Positions 8,956 to 18,650 of a stretch of 64,000 bases of DNA are shown here, one piece after another. The stretch's first letter is position 1. Every line of letters starts with the position of its first letter. A program made the position numbers and the translations under genes. This DNA comes from JANQPX01 sp041398025 (GTDB taxonomy: Bacteria; Pseudomonadota; Alphaproteobacteria; Geminicoccales; Geminicoccaceae): NCBI GenBank assembly GCA_041398025.1, contig JAWKVM010000037.1, positions 1-64,000 of the forward strand, in the 5' to 3' direction. Below the pieces are notes generated by a model. That model worked only from the letters and a program-made list of their open reading frames with translations. It was not told the origin of the DNA and searched no databases.

Positions 8956-9819
8956 TCAGCCGGTGCGGCTCGCACTGCGGCGTGTCCCCAGCCAGCGCAT
9001 GGCGAGGCGGGGGAGAGCGCCGAGCCAGGCCTGGCGGCCGACGGTCGCCATCAGCACCTTGTGATTGTGCAGAAAATCCTCGAACCAGGCGCGGCCCTTC
9101 TGCTGGCGCGTGCCGCCGCTCGCCGCCTCGCTGTGCAGGACCACGGCCTCGCCGACATAACGCCCGAGCCGGCCCTGCCTGGCGAGGCGCGCGCCGAATT
9201 CGGGCTCGAAGCCCCAGGCATTGCCGCGAAACGCCGTGCTGAACCCGCCCATGTCGCGAAAGACCGAGGTCCGAAGCGCCATGTTGCAGCCGCGCGGCGC
9301 GTTGATCACGCAGCTTCCGGGCCGATCCAGATTGCCGAGGAGAACGCCGAACGGTGTCAGCCAGCCGACGATCCTGCCCTGCAGCACCGCACCCCTGGGC
9401 ACCACTAGGCGCAGCAGGGTCTCCACGGCCATGCGCAATAGCTCGGACGGGACCGAGCGTCCCTTGTGCACGCGGATCTCGCGGCCGGACGTGTAGGCGA
9501 GCGCCGTATCCGCCTCGAACGCGGCGATATGCGCGTCGAGCCAGCCCGGGCAGGGCACGGCATCGTCGTCGAGCATCAGCACGACCTCGGCCGATGACGA
9601 CAGGATCGCGCGGTTCAGGCTTTCGGTGACCGACGGGCTCTCCAGGCAGACCGTCCGAAGGCCGAACGCATGCTCGAAACGCCGGGCCAGCGCTTCGGCA
9701 TCGGCCCCCTGCAGGCCAAGGCAGATCCGCAGGTCGGGGTAGAGCCGCCTGATGCTTTCGAGGGTGTCCGCGAGAATCTCGCTTCGATTGTAGCTGACGA
9801 TGACGAGCTCGGTCTTCAT
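8956..9819 (-). CDS. GT2-family glycosyltransferase
   Basis: 287 residues, GT-A fold. It starts with ELVIVSYNRSEILADTLESI, the GT2 nucleotide-binding strand, and has the metal-binding DxD-type motif in EVVLMLDDDAVPCPGWL near residue 85-100. Acceptor-side motifs are CNMALRTSVFRDMGGF and WGFEPEFGARLARQGRLG, where the ED-like acid normally sits. It would transfer a sugar from an NDP donor in the polysaccharide pathway. A short direct repeat (GGTGCGGCTCGCACTGCGGC at 8931-8950 and near 8961) overlaps its 3' end and the gap to the convergent gene. Confidence 0.88.
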   Translation of the reverse strand: MKTELVIVSYNRSEILADTLESIRRLYPDLRICLGLQGADAEALARRFEHAFGLRTVCLESPSVTESLNRAILSSSAEVVLMLDDDAVPCPGWLDAHIAAFEADTALAYTSGREIRVHKGRSVPSELLRMAVETLLRLVVPRGAVLQGRIVGWLTPFGVLLGNLDRPGSCVINAPRGCNMALRTSVFRDMGGFSTAFRGNAWGFEPEFGARLARQGRLGRYVGEAVVLHSEAASGGTRQQKGRAWFEDFLHNHKVLMATVGRQAWLGALPRLAMRWLGTRRSASRTG

Positions 9820-9906
9820 GCGCCGCGACCGTATTTTTGCGGCGTCGGGGAATCAAGCTTTTTGGCGTCGACAGGGACAGGGACAGGGATCACGCCGCAC
9901 GGCGCG

Positions 9907-11775
9907 TTATCGTGAGAGTCCGGGCGAGGTCCAGCGCGCGGGCGGCCGGTCGTCGAAGACGATCCGTCTCGGCCTTGGCCAATCGGCGCCTGGGCGCTCG
10001 CCGAAGGGAAAGGCGCCCGCGTCGCGATAGGCGTCGGGGTCGGTCCGGCTGTCAGGGAGCGGGGTGGGCAAAGGCTGGCCGATGCCGCGCGCCGGGCTTC
10101 CCTCCTGCAGCGAACGATCGGCATTCAGGCCCATGTCGGCGCTGTCCGACCCCGCATAGACGCCGCCGTTCGCGGTCAGAAAACCGGCATCGGCGGGCGA
10201 GGCGGCGACCACGGCGTTGCTCGCGATGATCTTCGGATTGAGACCCCGGCCGTCCGAGAGGTCATGGGGAATCACGACGACATTGTTGATGAAGGCTTCG
10301 ATCTCGCCGGCCGAGCTGTCGCCGCCGAAATCGGCCCAGACACCCAGCGCGCCGCCATAGGAGGCGCCGTAATCGATGACCCACGTATTCTGATAGTAAT
10401 AGACATCGGCCGCGGCCGGCGAAGCGATCATCTTGATCGAAAAATTATGCGGAATCGCAAGCGCGGGATCCGTCCATTCGAAGACGTTCCGATAGACGAA
10501 AGCGTCGCCGTCGATGCTGCGGCCCTGGTGGGAGGTGTCGTGATAGCAGTCGATGAAGCGGCAATCATGGATGCGGTTGTTGCTGCTGGGCTTGCCGTCC
10601 GGCCCCTCGTTCTGAAAGCCGTCGTCCCGGCATTCGAGGAAGACCGTGTCCTTGATCTCACTGTCGACGAACTCGCCGATGCGCGAACCGTCGAAGCAGG
10701 GGCCGATCAGACAGCGGTCGATCAGGATGTTGCTCTGCGCGTCTTGAAAATTGTAGCCGAAATCGAGGCTTCCTTCCAAAAGCGCATTGCCGGCGCCGCC
10801 GCCGACCCCCACGGCGTCGGCGTGGTAGTAGCCCTTGACCAGCGCGAACACGCCGTTGTCGGCGGCGCCGTCCAGCGCGAACAGCTCGCGGGTCCAGCGA
10901 TCGAAGCCGACATAGCGGTAGGCGCAGCTTTCGAGGATGGTGTTCGAGGGACAGCGCACGCCATGCCTGGCGAGCCAGAAGACGGCATTGCGCACCGTGG
11001 CATGGTCGCACCCGTCATCGAACGCCACCGCCTGGCTGTCGCCTGCCCCTTCGAACACGAAACCGTCGAGAATGACATGGCTGGAGCGGCTGACGCTGAG
11101 GCTGCTGCGCCCGAAGGAGCCGGTCAGCCGGACCGCCTGGCCATTGGGGTCGCGGCCGTCTCTGAGCTTCAGATAGAGGCGGCGTTCCGCCGGCTCGAAG
11201 GCGAAGCCGTAAGGCGGCTTGCTCACCTCGATGTCCTCGCCGTGGATCGCCGAATAGGTGACGATCGACGGCGCCCGCAGGTCGTCCTCCGACAGATAGG
11301 CCATGAGGAAATCGCCGTCATGCTCGCCGATATAGGGCCTTTCCTCGCACGCGGCGTGGTAGACGCCATCGCCGGCATCGGTCCAGACGACGTCGCCGTT
11401 CTCGGCCTCCGCCCAGCTGTCGCTGATCAGCACGCTGCCGCGCCGCTCGGCCACGATCCAGAGCGGCAGGGCCTCCGTTGCCGCGACATCCCGAAGCTCC
11501 GGCCGCTCCCGATAGATGCCGGCCGCGACCGTGACCACGTCGCCCGGCTCCGCCGCGTCCATGGCCTCCTGCAGGGTGGCGAACAGCGCATCCGGCGTCG
11601 AGCCGTCGAGCGGCGGGGCCAGCCCTGCGCTGACATGCAGCCGTCGGAGGCCGCTCTGGAATCCGAGATCCGCGGGCGTTCCCGCCGCCCGTGCCGCATC
11701 GGCCCATGCCAGTCGGGGCGCCATGCCCGCTCCGACGAGCGCGGTCGCATCCTTCATGAAGCGTCGTCTGTCCAA
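9907..11775 (-). CDS. Exported right-handed parallel beta-helix protein
   Basis: 622 residues from a TTG start preceded by AGGGGAG. An upstream TTG at 11874 would add 33 residues. The N-terminus LDRRRFMKDATALVGAGMA is a twin-arginine-type signal. Pectate-lyase/beta-helix features follow: LFATLQEAMDAAEPGDVVTV near residue 70 is the usual opening of such proteins, then short repeats of the type HVILDGFVFEGAG, HATVRNAVF and NILIDRCLIGPC. No catalytic residues can be assigned with confidence. Its place at the edge of the polysaccharide locus suggests a glycan lyase, epimerase or modifying enzyme acting outside the cytoplasm. This is inference. Confidence 0.75.
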   Translation of the reverse strand: MDRRRFMKDATALVGAGMAPRLAWADAARAAGTPADLGFQSGLRRLHVSAGLAPPLDGSTPDALFATLQEAMDAAEPGDVVTVAAGIYRERPELRDVAATEALPLWIVAERRGSVLISDSWAEAENGDVVWTDAGDGVYHAACEERPYIGEHDGDFLMAYLSEDDLRAPSIVTYSAIHGEDIEVSKPPYGFAFEPAERRLYLKLRDGRDPNGQAVRLTGSFGRSSLSVSRSSHVILDGFVFEGAGDSQAVAFDDGCDHATVRNAVFWLARHGVRCPSNTILESCAYRYVGFDRWTRELFALDGAADNGVFALVKGYYHADAVGVGGGAGNALLEGSLDFGYNFQDAQSNILIDRCLIGPCFDGSRIGEFVDSEIKDTVFLECRDDGFQNEGPDGKPSSNNRIHDCRFIDCYHDTSHQGRSIDGDAFVYRNVFEWTDPALAIPHNFSIKMIASPAAADVYYYQNTWVIDYGASYGGALGVWADFGGDSSAGEIEAFINNVVVIPHDLSDGRGLNPKIIASNAVVAASPADAGFLTANGGVYAGSDSADMGLNADRSLQEGSPARGIGQPLPTPLPDSRTDPDAYRDAGAFPFGERPGADWPRPRRIVFDDRPPARWTSPGLSR

Positions 11776-12098
11776 GCCGGCTCCCCTCGCGTCCCGTGGC
11801 GTTGCCACATCAAGCCTGCCCGCCGAGATGGCCTGATCGATGCCGCATGCCGCGGCCCGGCCCTGTCGATGCAATGAGGGCGAAAACTAGTCCGCAAGGG
11901 GTGCGTTTGTCGATGGGTCAAAGCGCGAACCCGGCTAAAAGGGCGGCGACACCCTGCGGATGGACGCGTTGAACGGAAGATCAGGGCCGAAGCGCAAGAG
12001 ATCGAGGGCCGCCATCTTTTCGCGCATCGTTAAGAATCCCTTAGGGATTTGCTGGCACAGTTCGCGCGCAGGCCCGAATAGTGAAAAGGCGCGATGCG
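11776..12098. other. Intergenic region with a short palindrome
   Basis: No gene is apparent. At 12030-12049 there is TTAAGAATCCCTTAGGGATT, containing a 6-bp inverted repeat AATCCC/GGGATT. The same bases also form a one-mismatch CtrA-like site (TTAA-N7-TTAG). It lies about 50 bp before the TctC-type gene and could be an operator. Confidence 0.4.
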
Positions 12099-13067
12099 AT
12101 GGCCACTTCTCGACGAACGTTTCTCCAGCTCACGGCCGCCGGTGCGCTCGCGGCGACGCCGCTGCCGGCGATGGCGGCCACCGACCTGACCTTCATCGTG
12201 CCTCTCGGCAGCGGCGGTGCGCTCGACAAGCTGGCGCGTCGGGTCGCGAAATATCTGCCCGATGTCAGCGGCTACAGCGTCAACGTCGAAAATCGGCTGA
12301 TCAAGGGCGACAGCGACGGCTATCAGGATTTTCTGAAAAGACCCGCCGACGGATCCACGGTGCTCGTCTGGTTCGAGCCAGCCGCCGCCACGTATGAAGG
12401 CAATTTCCATCTGGACGACCTTGCGGTGATCAACGTCCAGGAGATCGAGCCGCCGATCCTCGCGGCGCGGAGCGATCTGGGCTGGACGACGCTCGCGGAG
12501 GTCGCGGCCGAGGCCGGGAAGCGGCCGAACGAGATCAGGATCGGCGCCGGCAAGGCCGGGGGTCACCTCATGGCGACCAGGCGGCAGTTCGCCGAGCTGG
12601 GCATCAAGATCCGGGAGGTGGACTATGCGAGCGGCGGCAAGGCCAGAAAGGGATTGCTCGCCGGCGAAGTCGAGCTCACCGTCGGCAGCCTGAAAGCTAT
12701 CCGGGATCTGGGAGAACTTGTCACACCGCTCGCCATCATGGCGCCGAGGCGGCTTCGCCTGTGGCCCGAAATTCCAACGATCGTCGAGGCCGTCAGATTT
12801 GCCAAAGCCAAGCCCGTCTTTGGCTCCGCCTATCGCTTCTTCGCCGTGCGCCGTGAGGTCAAAGAGACCAAGCCCGAGGTCTTCGCCAAGCTTACGGAAG
12901 CGTTTCGGCGGCTGACCTTGGATCATGAACCGTTCCGAGAGGCTTCCGACGGCGATATGCAGTGGTTCGGCCCGGCGGACAGCAGCAGTCTGGTCGCAAG
13001 GGCGCATGCCCATTTTCTCGACTTGAAGCAGGACATGATCCTCCCGGCGGGCCATCGCGGGAAATAG
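12099..13067 (+). CDS. Tripartite tricarboxylate transporter (TctC/Bug-type) binding protein
   Basis: 322 residues. The N-terminus ATSRRTFLQLTAAGALAATP is a twin-arginine signal ending at an AMA-A site. The mature part follows the TctC/Bug fold with LTFIVPLGSGGALDKLARRV (the family's ligand-loop region), IRIGAGKAGGHLMATRRQF and LLAGEVELTVGSLKAI. Such proteins bind carboxylates in the periplasm and normally work with TctA and TctB. No tctA or tctB lies nearby, so this is an orphan binding protein. GTG 12081 in the same frame is an alternative start. Confidence 0.85.
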   Translation: MATSRRTFLQLTAAGALAATPLPAMAATDLTFIVPLGSGGALDKLARRVAKYLPDVSGYSVNVENRLIKGDSDGYQDFLKRPADGSTVLVWFEPAAATYEGNFHLDDLAVINVQEIEPPILAARSDLGWTTLAEVAAEAGKRPNEIRIGAGKAGGHLMATRRQFAELGIKIREVDYASGGKARKGLLAGEVELTVGSLKAIRDLGELVTPLAIMAPRRLRLWPEIPTIVEAVRFAKAKPVFGSAYRFFAVRREVKETKPEVFAKLTEAFRRLTLDHEPFREASDGDMQWFGPADSSSLVARAHAHFLDLKQDMILPAGHRGK

Positions 13068-13070
13068 GGT

Positions 13071-14099
13071 TCACTCCTTACCGGAGAGCTCGTCGACGGC
13101 ACGGTCGGAGAAAACGTCCGGCCAGAAATGGCAGGCGACGCTCTGGGCATCGTCGACCTGCTCCAGCTGTGGCGTCCGTTCGGCGCAAAGCGCACGGGCG
13201 TAGCGGCAGCGGGTCCGAAAAATGCAGCCGGACGGAGGGTCGAGCGGCGATGGCAGATCACCCTTGAGCACGATGCGTTTTTTCTGACGCTCCAAAGCCG
13301 GGTCCGGGATCGGAACGGCGGAGATCAGCGCCTGCGTGTAGGGATGCGCCGGCCTTTCGTAAAGCCTGTTGCGGCCCGCAACCTCCATGACCCTGCCGAG
13401 ATAGAGCACCAGGATGCGATGGCTGATATGCCGGATCACCGAGAGGTCGTGGCTGATGAAGAGCAGCGCCAGACCGAAGTCGCGCTGGAGCTTCATCAGG
13501 AGATTGACGATCTGCCCCTGGATCGAGACGTCGAGCGCGGAGACCGGCTCGTCGCAGACGATCAGCTTCGGCCGCAGGATCATGGCGCGCGCGATGCCGA
13601 CCCGCTGACACTGGCCACCGGAGAATTCGTGCGGGTAGCGGTTGATCATGCCTGGCAGCAGGCCGGTTTCCACCATGACCTCGCGCACGCGTGCTTCGAC
13701 CTCGGCCTTGGCGAGGCGAGGCTCGTGGGTGATCAGCGGCTCGGCGATGATCTTGCCGATGGTCATGCGCGGATCGAGCGAGGCGAGCGGATCCTGGAAG
13801 ATGATCTGCAGGTTCTTGCGCTCGGCGCGCAGTCGCGCCTGATCGAAGCCGAGAAAATCTTCCCCCAGCCAGGCGACGCGTCCCGCGGTCGGCTCGATCA
13901 GGCGCAGCACGGCGCGCCCAAGCGTGGACTTGCCGCAGCCGCTCTCGCCGACGATGCCCAGCGTCTCCCCCGACCGCAGCGAAAAGCTCACCCCATCCAC
14001 CGCCCTCAACGCGCGGCGTTGACCGTTGACAATGCCGCCGGTGCGGATCTCGAAGTGGACGGCTAGGTTTTCGACGTCGAGGAGGGGGGCGGCGTTCAT
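13071..14099 (-). CDS. Oligopeptide/dipeptide ABC transporter ATPase (second, DppF/OppF-type)
   Basis: 342 residues. Walker A GESGCGKST near residue 55, signature SGGQCQRVGIARAM near 155, Walker B LIVCDEPVSALDVS, H-loop ISHDLSVIRHI, and the C-terminal oligo_HPY extension with PLDPPSGCIFRTRCRYA, where cysteines may bind a metal cluster as in OppF/DppF. The start ATG 14099 has GGAGGAG upstream and overlaps the stop of the preceding ATPase gene by 4 bases (ATGA). It is last in a five-gene operon. Confidence 0.95.
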   Translation of the reverse strand: MNAAPLLDVENLAVHFEIRTGGIVNGQRRALRAVDGVSFSLRSGETLGIVGESGCGKSTLGRAVLRLIEPTAGRVAWLGEDFLGFDQARLRAERKNLQIIFQDPLASLDPRMTIGKIIAEPLITHEPRLAKAEVEARVREVMVETGLLPGMINRYPHEFSGGQCQRVGIARAMILRPKLIVCDEPVSALDVSIQGQIVNLLMKLQRDFGLALLFISHDLSVIRHISHRILVLYLGRVMEVAGRNRLYERPAHPYTQALISAVPIPDPALERQKKRIVLKGDLPSPLDPPSGCIFRTRCRYARALCAERTPQLEQVDDAQSVACHFWPDVFSDRAVDELSGKE

Positions 14100-15061
14100 G
14101 GCATCTCCTCCAGGTGACATGCCTTCTTTCGACGTTCACCGATCGAGCGAAGGCGAGGCCTCTCGCCGCAGGGTGCGAACCGCCTGGCGCATCTCGGCGC
14201 GAAGGCGCAGCCTTCGGGGAGAGCCTGCAGGTTCGGCGGCTGCCCGGGGATGATGGCGAGCGCATCGATGCGCGCTGCGTCCAGACGCGGGGAGGATCGC
14301 AGCAGACCTTTGGTATAGGGATGGGCAGGGTCGAAAAACACCGGGTCGACCGGCCCCTCCTCGACCAGGCGGCCGGCATACATCACCAGCACGCGGTCGG
14401 CGAGGCCGGCGACCACGCCGAGATCGTGGGTGATCAGCAGGATCGCCATGTCGCGCTCGCGTTTGAGCTCCTGCAGCAGCTCCAGGATCTGCGCCTGCAC
14501 CGTGACATCGAGGGCGGTGGTCGGCTCGTCGGCGATCAGGAGCCTGGGTTCGCAGAGCAGCGCCATCGCGATCATCACCCGCTGGCGCATGCCGCCCGAG
14601 AACTCGTGCGGATAGAGGTCGATGCGGCCTTTGGCGTCGGGAATGCCGACCAGGTCCAGCAGCTCGATACTCTTCCTCTTCGCGCCGGCCGCGTCGGCCC
14701 CCTTGTGCTCGATCAGCACCTCGGTCATCTGCCGCGAGATCTTCAGATAGGGATTGAGCGCGGTCATCGGGTCCTGGAAGATCATCGCGATATCGACCCC
14801 GCGCACCCTGTTCAGGTCGGCGGCCGACAGCCCTAACAGATCCTTTTCTCCAAACCGCACCTGCCCGTCCGCCCGACCGTTTTTTGCGAGCAGGCCCATG
14901 ACCGCGAGCACCGTCTGCGACTTGCCCGAACCGCTCTCGCCGACCAGCCCCACCGTCTCCCCCTTGTCGATCGTAAAGCCGATACGATCGGCGGCGGTGA
15001 CCTCGCCGTCCGGCGTGGCGAAGCGGATCGTGAGATTGTCGACATTCAGTAATGCCGTCAT
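14096..15061 (-). CDS. Oligopeptide/dipeptide ABC transporter ATPase (first, DppD/OppD-type)
   Basis: 321 residues. Walker A GESGSGKSQ near residue 40, signature SGGMRQRVMIAMA, Walker B LLIADEPTTALDVT, H-loop ITHDLGVVAGLA, and a C-terminal oligo_HPY segment with PEGCAFAPRCARRFAPC. It pairs with the ATPase encoded just downstream to energise the two permeases encoded upstream. The order binding protein, permease, permease, ATPase, ATPase is the classic Opp/Dpp arrangement. Gaps within this operon are 3 bases or an overlap near the ATPases. Confidence 0.95.
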   Translation of the reverse strand: MTALLNVDNLTIRFATPDGEVTAADRIGFTIDKGETVGLVGESGSGKSQTVLAVMGLLAKNGRADGQVRFGEKDLLGLSAADLNRVRGVDIAMIFQDPMTALNPYLKISRQMTEVLIEHKGADAAGAKRKSIELLDLVGIPDAKGRIDLYPHEFSGGMRQRVMIAMALLCEPRLLIADEPTTALDVTVQAQILELLQELKRERDMAILLITHDLGVVAGLADRVLVMYAGRLVEEGPVDPVFFDPAHPYTKGLLRSSPRLDAARIDALAIIPGQPPNLQALPEGCAFAPRCARRFAPCGERPRLRSIGERRKKACHLEEMP

Positions 15062-15064
15062 CGC

Positions 15065-15958
15065 TCAACGATCCTTCGGATCGAGGGCATCGCGCAGGCC
15101 GTCGCCGATGAAGTTGAAGGAAAAGAGGGTGAGCGCGAGCAGGATGGCGGGGAAGATCAGCATCCAGGGCGCTGCTTCCATGGTTTCCGCCCCTTCCGAG
15201 ATCAGCACGCCCCAGCTGGTGAGCGGCTCCTGCACACCGAGGCCGAGGAAGGAAAGGAGGCTTTCCAGCAGGATCACCTGCGGGATGGTGAGGGTCATGT
15301 AGACGACCACGGGGCCGAGGAGGTTGGGGACGATGTGGCGGCGGATGATCGCGGCGCTGGAGACACCCGCCGCGCGCGCCGCCTCGACGAACTCCCGGTT
15401 CTTGATCGACAGCGTCTGGCCGCGCACGATGCGCGCCATGGTCAGCCATTCGACCGCGCCGATGGCGACGAAGATCAGAAAAATCTGACGGCCGAAGACC
15501 ACCATCAGGATGATGACGAAGAAGGTGAAGGGAAGCGCGTAGATGATGTCGACGATGCGCATCATCAGATCGTCCACCCGCCCGCCGACATAGCCGGCGA
15601 TGGCGCCGTAGCTGACGCCGATCACCAGGCTGACCAGCGTCGCGAGGATGCCGACCATGAGCGAGATGCGGCCGCCATAGAGCGTGCGGATGAAGAGGTC
15701 GCGGCCATTGCCGTCGGTGCCGAACCAGTGAGCGTTTTCAAAGTCGGGCGGCATCTGGATGCGATCCCAGTAGACCTCGCCGAGGGGATGCGGACTGAGC
15801 AGCGGCGCAGCAATCGCGAGGAGGGCGATCACCGCAAGGATCGCCATCGAGACCATGGCCGCCTTGTTCTGCCTGAGCCGCCGCCAGGCATCTTGTGCCA
15901 AGGACCGGGCGGCAGCGCCGCCGGGCTCGACTTGCCCGAGTTCTGCCCGACTGCTCAT
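15065..15958 (-). CDS. Peptide ABC transporter permease (DppC/OppC-type)
   Basis: 297 residues. Its N-terminal cytoplasmic segment with RLRQNKAAMVSMAILAVIAL is typical of OppC_N, followed by about six membrane spans. The EAA loop that contacts the ATPases is visible as EFVEAARAAGVSSAAIIRRHIVPN. FGTDGNGRDLFIRTLYGGR is the usual DppC periplasmic motif. It ends 4 bases from the first ATPase start. Confidence 0.94.
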   Translation of the reverse strand: MSSRAELGQVEPGGAAARSLAQDAWRRLRQNKAAMVSMAILAVIALLAIAAPLLSPHPLGEVYWDRIQMPPDFENAHWFGTDGNGRDLFIRTLYGGRISLMVGILATLVSLVIGVSYGAIAGYVGGRVDDLMMRIVDIIYALPFTFFVIILMVVFGRQIFLIFVAIGAVEWLTMARIVRGQTLSIKNREFVEAARAAGVSSAAIIRRHIVPNLLGPVVVYMTLTIPQVILLESLLSFLGLGVQEPLTSWGVLISEGAETMEAAPWMLIFPAILLALTLFSFNFIGDGLRDALDPKDR

Positions 15959-16051
15959 GACTTCAGGCCCTCCCGCATGCCGTCACGCACGAAGGCTTGG
16001 CTCACCACCGCCCGTGGCCCCGGGCAAGTAAAGGCAGCGGCGCCTCGCCGC

Positions 16052-16975
16052 TCATGATGGCTTTACCTTGGGATCGAGGTAGCCGTAGAGGATGTCGACG
16101 ATCAGGTTGAGGATCAGGATGAGCAGCGCGTAGACGATCACGGTGCCCATCACCAGGGTGTAGTCACGATTGAGGGCGCCCTGGATGAAGTAGCGGCCGA
16201 TGCCGGGGATGCCGAAGATCTGCTCGATCACCAGGGAGCCGCTGATCAGCTGGGCGCTGGCCGGGCCGAGATAGGAGACGACCGGGAGAAGGGCGCCCTT
16301 GAGCGCGTGGCGCGTCACCACGATTTGCTCGCGCAGGCCCTTGGCGCGCGCGGTGCGGATGAAATTGGCGCCGAGCGTCTCGATCATGCTGGCGCGGGTG
16401 AGGCGCGCGATATAGGCGATCTGCGGAAGAGCCAGGGCGATCACCGGCAGAAGGATGTTCCTGAGGGCACCGCCGCCCCAGCCGGCGACCGGCAGCCAGC
16501 CCAGGAACACGCCGAACACCAGCGTCAAAAGCGGTGCCATGACGAAATTGGGAATGGCGATGCCGGTCATGGCCGTTGCCATGACCGCATGGTCGAGGGC
16601 GCTGTTCTGGCGAAGGGCCGCGATCGTGCCGAGCGCGATGCCGATCGCAATCGCGAGCAGCATGGCGAGACCTCCGACCTTCAGGCTCGGCGGAAAGCCG
16701 GTGAGCAGAAGTTCGGTGACGGTGAAGTCCCGATATTTGAAGCTCGGGCCGAAATCGCCCTGAAGGACTCCGGTCAGGTAGCGGACATATTGCAGCGGCA
16801 GCGGCTGATCGAGATCGTAGGCGGCGAGGATGTTCTTTTCGATCTGCGGGGTGAGCTGGCGCTCCTGGTCGAAGGGCCCGCCGGGTGCGACGCGCATCAT
16901 GAAAAAGGCGATGGTGATGATCACCAGCATGGTCGGGATGGCGATCAGGACACGCCTTGCAACGAACGCGATCAT
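16052..16975 (-). CDS. Peptide ABC transporter permease (DppB/OppB-type)
   Basis: 307 residues with about six membrane spans. It begins with the family signature RRVLIAIPTMLVIITIAFFM and APGGPFDQER. The EAA loop reads NFIRTARAKGLREQIVVTRHAL. The C-terminus RDYTLVMGTVIVYALLILIL and YGYLDPKVKPS is also typical of DppB. A 93-bp gap separates it from the next permease gene, longer than elsewhere in the operon; no terminator is seen there. Confidence 0.94.
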   Translation of the reverse strand: MIAFVARRVLIAIPTMLVIITIAFFMMRVAPGGPFDQERQLTPQIEKNILAAYDLDQPLPLQYVRYLTGVLQGDFGPSFKYRDFTVTELLLTGFPPSLKVGGLAMLLAIAIGIALGTIAALRQNSALDHAVMATAMTGIAIPNFVMAPLLTLVFGVFLGWLPVAGWGGGALRNILLPVIALALPQIAYIARLTRASMIETLGANFIRTARAKGLREQIVVTRHALKGALLPVVSYLGPASAQLISGSLVIEQIFGIPGIGRYFIQGALNRDYTLVMGTVIVYALLILILNLIVDILYGYLDPKVKPS

Positions 16976-17033
16976 GGGATGTGAGCCGAGGTGCGCGCGG
17001 CCGGCACCAGTACCGGCCGCGCAGGTTCCTCGG

Positions 17034-18650
17034 CTATTCCACGATGCTCAAATAGCGGCTCGGATGCTTGTCGGCGGTGTTGTCGACCCAGCCCGCGACC
17101 TGCTTGGCCACCAGGTTCTTGGAGACGTAGTAGTAGATCGGGATGTTCGGCATCTCGGCCATCGCGATCGCCTCGGCCTGGTGCATGAGCTCATTGCGCT
17201 TCGCCGGGTCGGTCTCGACGTCCGACTGGTTCATGAAATCGTTGTAGTCGGCATTGTCGAAGCGGCTGTAGTTGTTGGCGCCGGTGTCGCCCTCCATCAG
17301 ATAGAGGAAGTTCTGCGGGTCGTTGTAGTCGGCGATCCAGCCGGCGCGCGCGACCTCGAAATTGCCTTCCTGCAGATCGTTGTAGTGGACCTTGACCTCG
17401 GCGTTGAACAGTTCCGCCTGCACGCCGAGCTGCTTCCACATGGCGGCGACGGCGATCGCGATCTTCTTGTGGTTCTCGGAGGTGTTGTAGCGAAGCTGGA
17501 ACTCCAGCGGCCGATCCGGACCGAAGCCGGCCTCGGCCAGAAGGTCCTTCGCCTGCTGCACACGCTGCTCGTAGGGCGTATCCTTCCAGTCGACATAGGC
17601 GGGCTCGCCATACTTGCCGGCATTGGGCGGAACGAAGCTGTAGCCCGGCAGCTCGCCGGTCTTCAGCACCTTGTCGGTGATCGCGGCGCGATCGATGCTC
17701 ATCGCCAGAGCCTGGCGCACGCGCACGTCATCGAAGGGCGGCTTGGTGGTATTGATCGTATAATAGTAGGAGCCGAGCCAAGGGCTGATCCTGGTCTCAT
17801 CCGGCAGGTTTTCCTTCAGCCAGTCGATCTGTTCGGAGGCGAAGTCGAACTGAATGTCGATTTCGCCTGCACGGAACTGCTTGGTCGCGGCGTTGCGCTC
17901 CTCCGCGGGATAGAAGACGATACTGTCGATGGCGACGTTCGCGGCATCGTAGAAGGTCTCGTCCTTGACCAGCTTCACATGGGTGTTGGGCACCCATTCC
18001 TCGAGCACATAGGCGCCGTTGCCGACCAGATTGCCCGCCTTGATCCAGTCGTCGCCGAATTCCTCGATCTTGTGCCGCGGCACGGGATAGGCGGTCTGGT
18101 GGGTGAGCAGCTCGAGGAAATAGGGGGCGGGATATTCGAGGGTGATCTCCAGCGTTTTGGCGTCGATCGCCTTGACGCCGAGCTCGCCGGCATCGGTGAT
18201 GGTGCCTTCGTTGAGCGCCTTGGCGTTCTTGATGGTGTAGAGCAGCGAGGCGTATTCCGCAGCCGTCTCCGGCAGGAGAATGCGCTGCAGGCTGTAGACG
18301 AAGTCGTCAGCGGTCACGGGGGTGCCATCCGACCAGGCATGATCCCGGATGATGAAGGTGTAGGCCAGGCCGTCGTCGCTCACCGTCCAGCTTTCGGCGG
18401 CGCCGGGAATGACCGACGCATCCGCGGCCTCGGTGGTCAGGCCCATGAACATGTCGCGCAAGATCCGGCTTTCCCAGATACCCGAGGTGTGGTGCGGATC
18501 GAGGCTGTCGGGCTCGCCCGAATTGGCGATGCGCAGCTCTGCGGCGCTGAGCGGCGCCGCTGCGAGCAGGCAGATGGCGGTCGCGGTCAGCAGGCCGGCG
18601 GCGGCCCGGCACAGGGACCGCGCGCGACGGGAAGGCGAATGCGTCGTCAT
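17034..18650 (-). CDS. Peptide ABC transporter periplasmic binding protein (OppA/DppA-type)
   Basis: 538 residues. ATG 18650 has AAAGGAGG 7 bases upstream. An arginine-rich n-region is followed by a Sec signal ending LSAAELRIANSGEPDSLDPH. SBP_bac_5 features are SLDPHHTSGIWESRILRDMF near residue 45, SWTVSDDGLAYTFIIRDHA (the solute-binding cluster A signature), and RQALAMSIDRAAITDKVL. The protein resembles OppA more than DppA in its ending PIYYYVSKNLVAKQVAGW. It is the first gene of the operon. Confidence 0.94.
   Translation of the reverse strand: MTTHSPSRRARSLCRAAAGLLTATAICLLAAAPLSAAELRIANSGEPDSLDPHHTSGIWESRILRDMFMGLTTEAADASVIPGAAESWTVSDDGLAYTFIIRDHAWSDGTPVTADDFVYSLQRILLPETAAEYASLLYTIKNAKALNEGTITDAGELGVKAIDAKTLEITLEYPAPYFLELLTHQTAYPVPRHKIEEFGDDWIKAGNLVGNGAYVLEEWVPNTHVKLVKDETFYDAANVAIDSIVFYPAEERNAATKQFRAGEIDIQFDFASEQIDWLKENLPDETRISPWLGSYYYTINTTKPPFDDVRVRQALAMSIDRAAITDKVLKTGELPGYSFVPPNAGKYGEPAYVDWKDTPYEQRVQQAKDLLAEAGFGPDRPLEFQLRYNTSENHKKIAIAVAAMWKQLGVQAELFNAEVKVHYNDLQEGNFEVARAGWIADYNDPQNFLYLMEGDTGANNYSRFDNADYNDFMNQSDVETDPAKRNELMHQAEAIAMAEMPNIPIYYYVSKNLVAKQVAGWVDNTADKHPSRYLSIVE

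Noticed and set aside
10264..11877. Plus-strand open frame of 537 codons
   Set aside because: Shadow of the beta-helix protein gene. It has no recognisable domain, and the minus strand carries a signal peptide and repeats.
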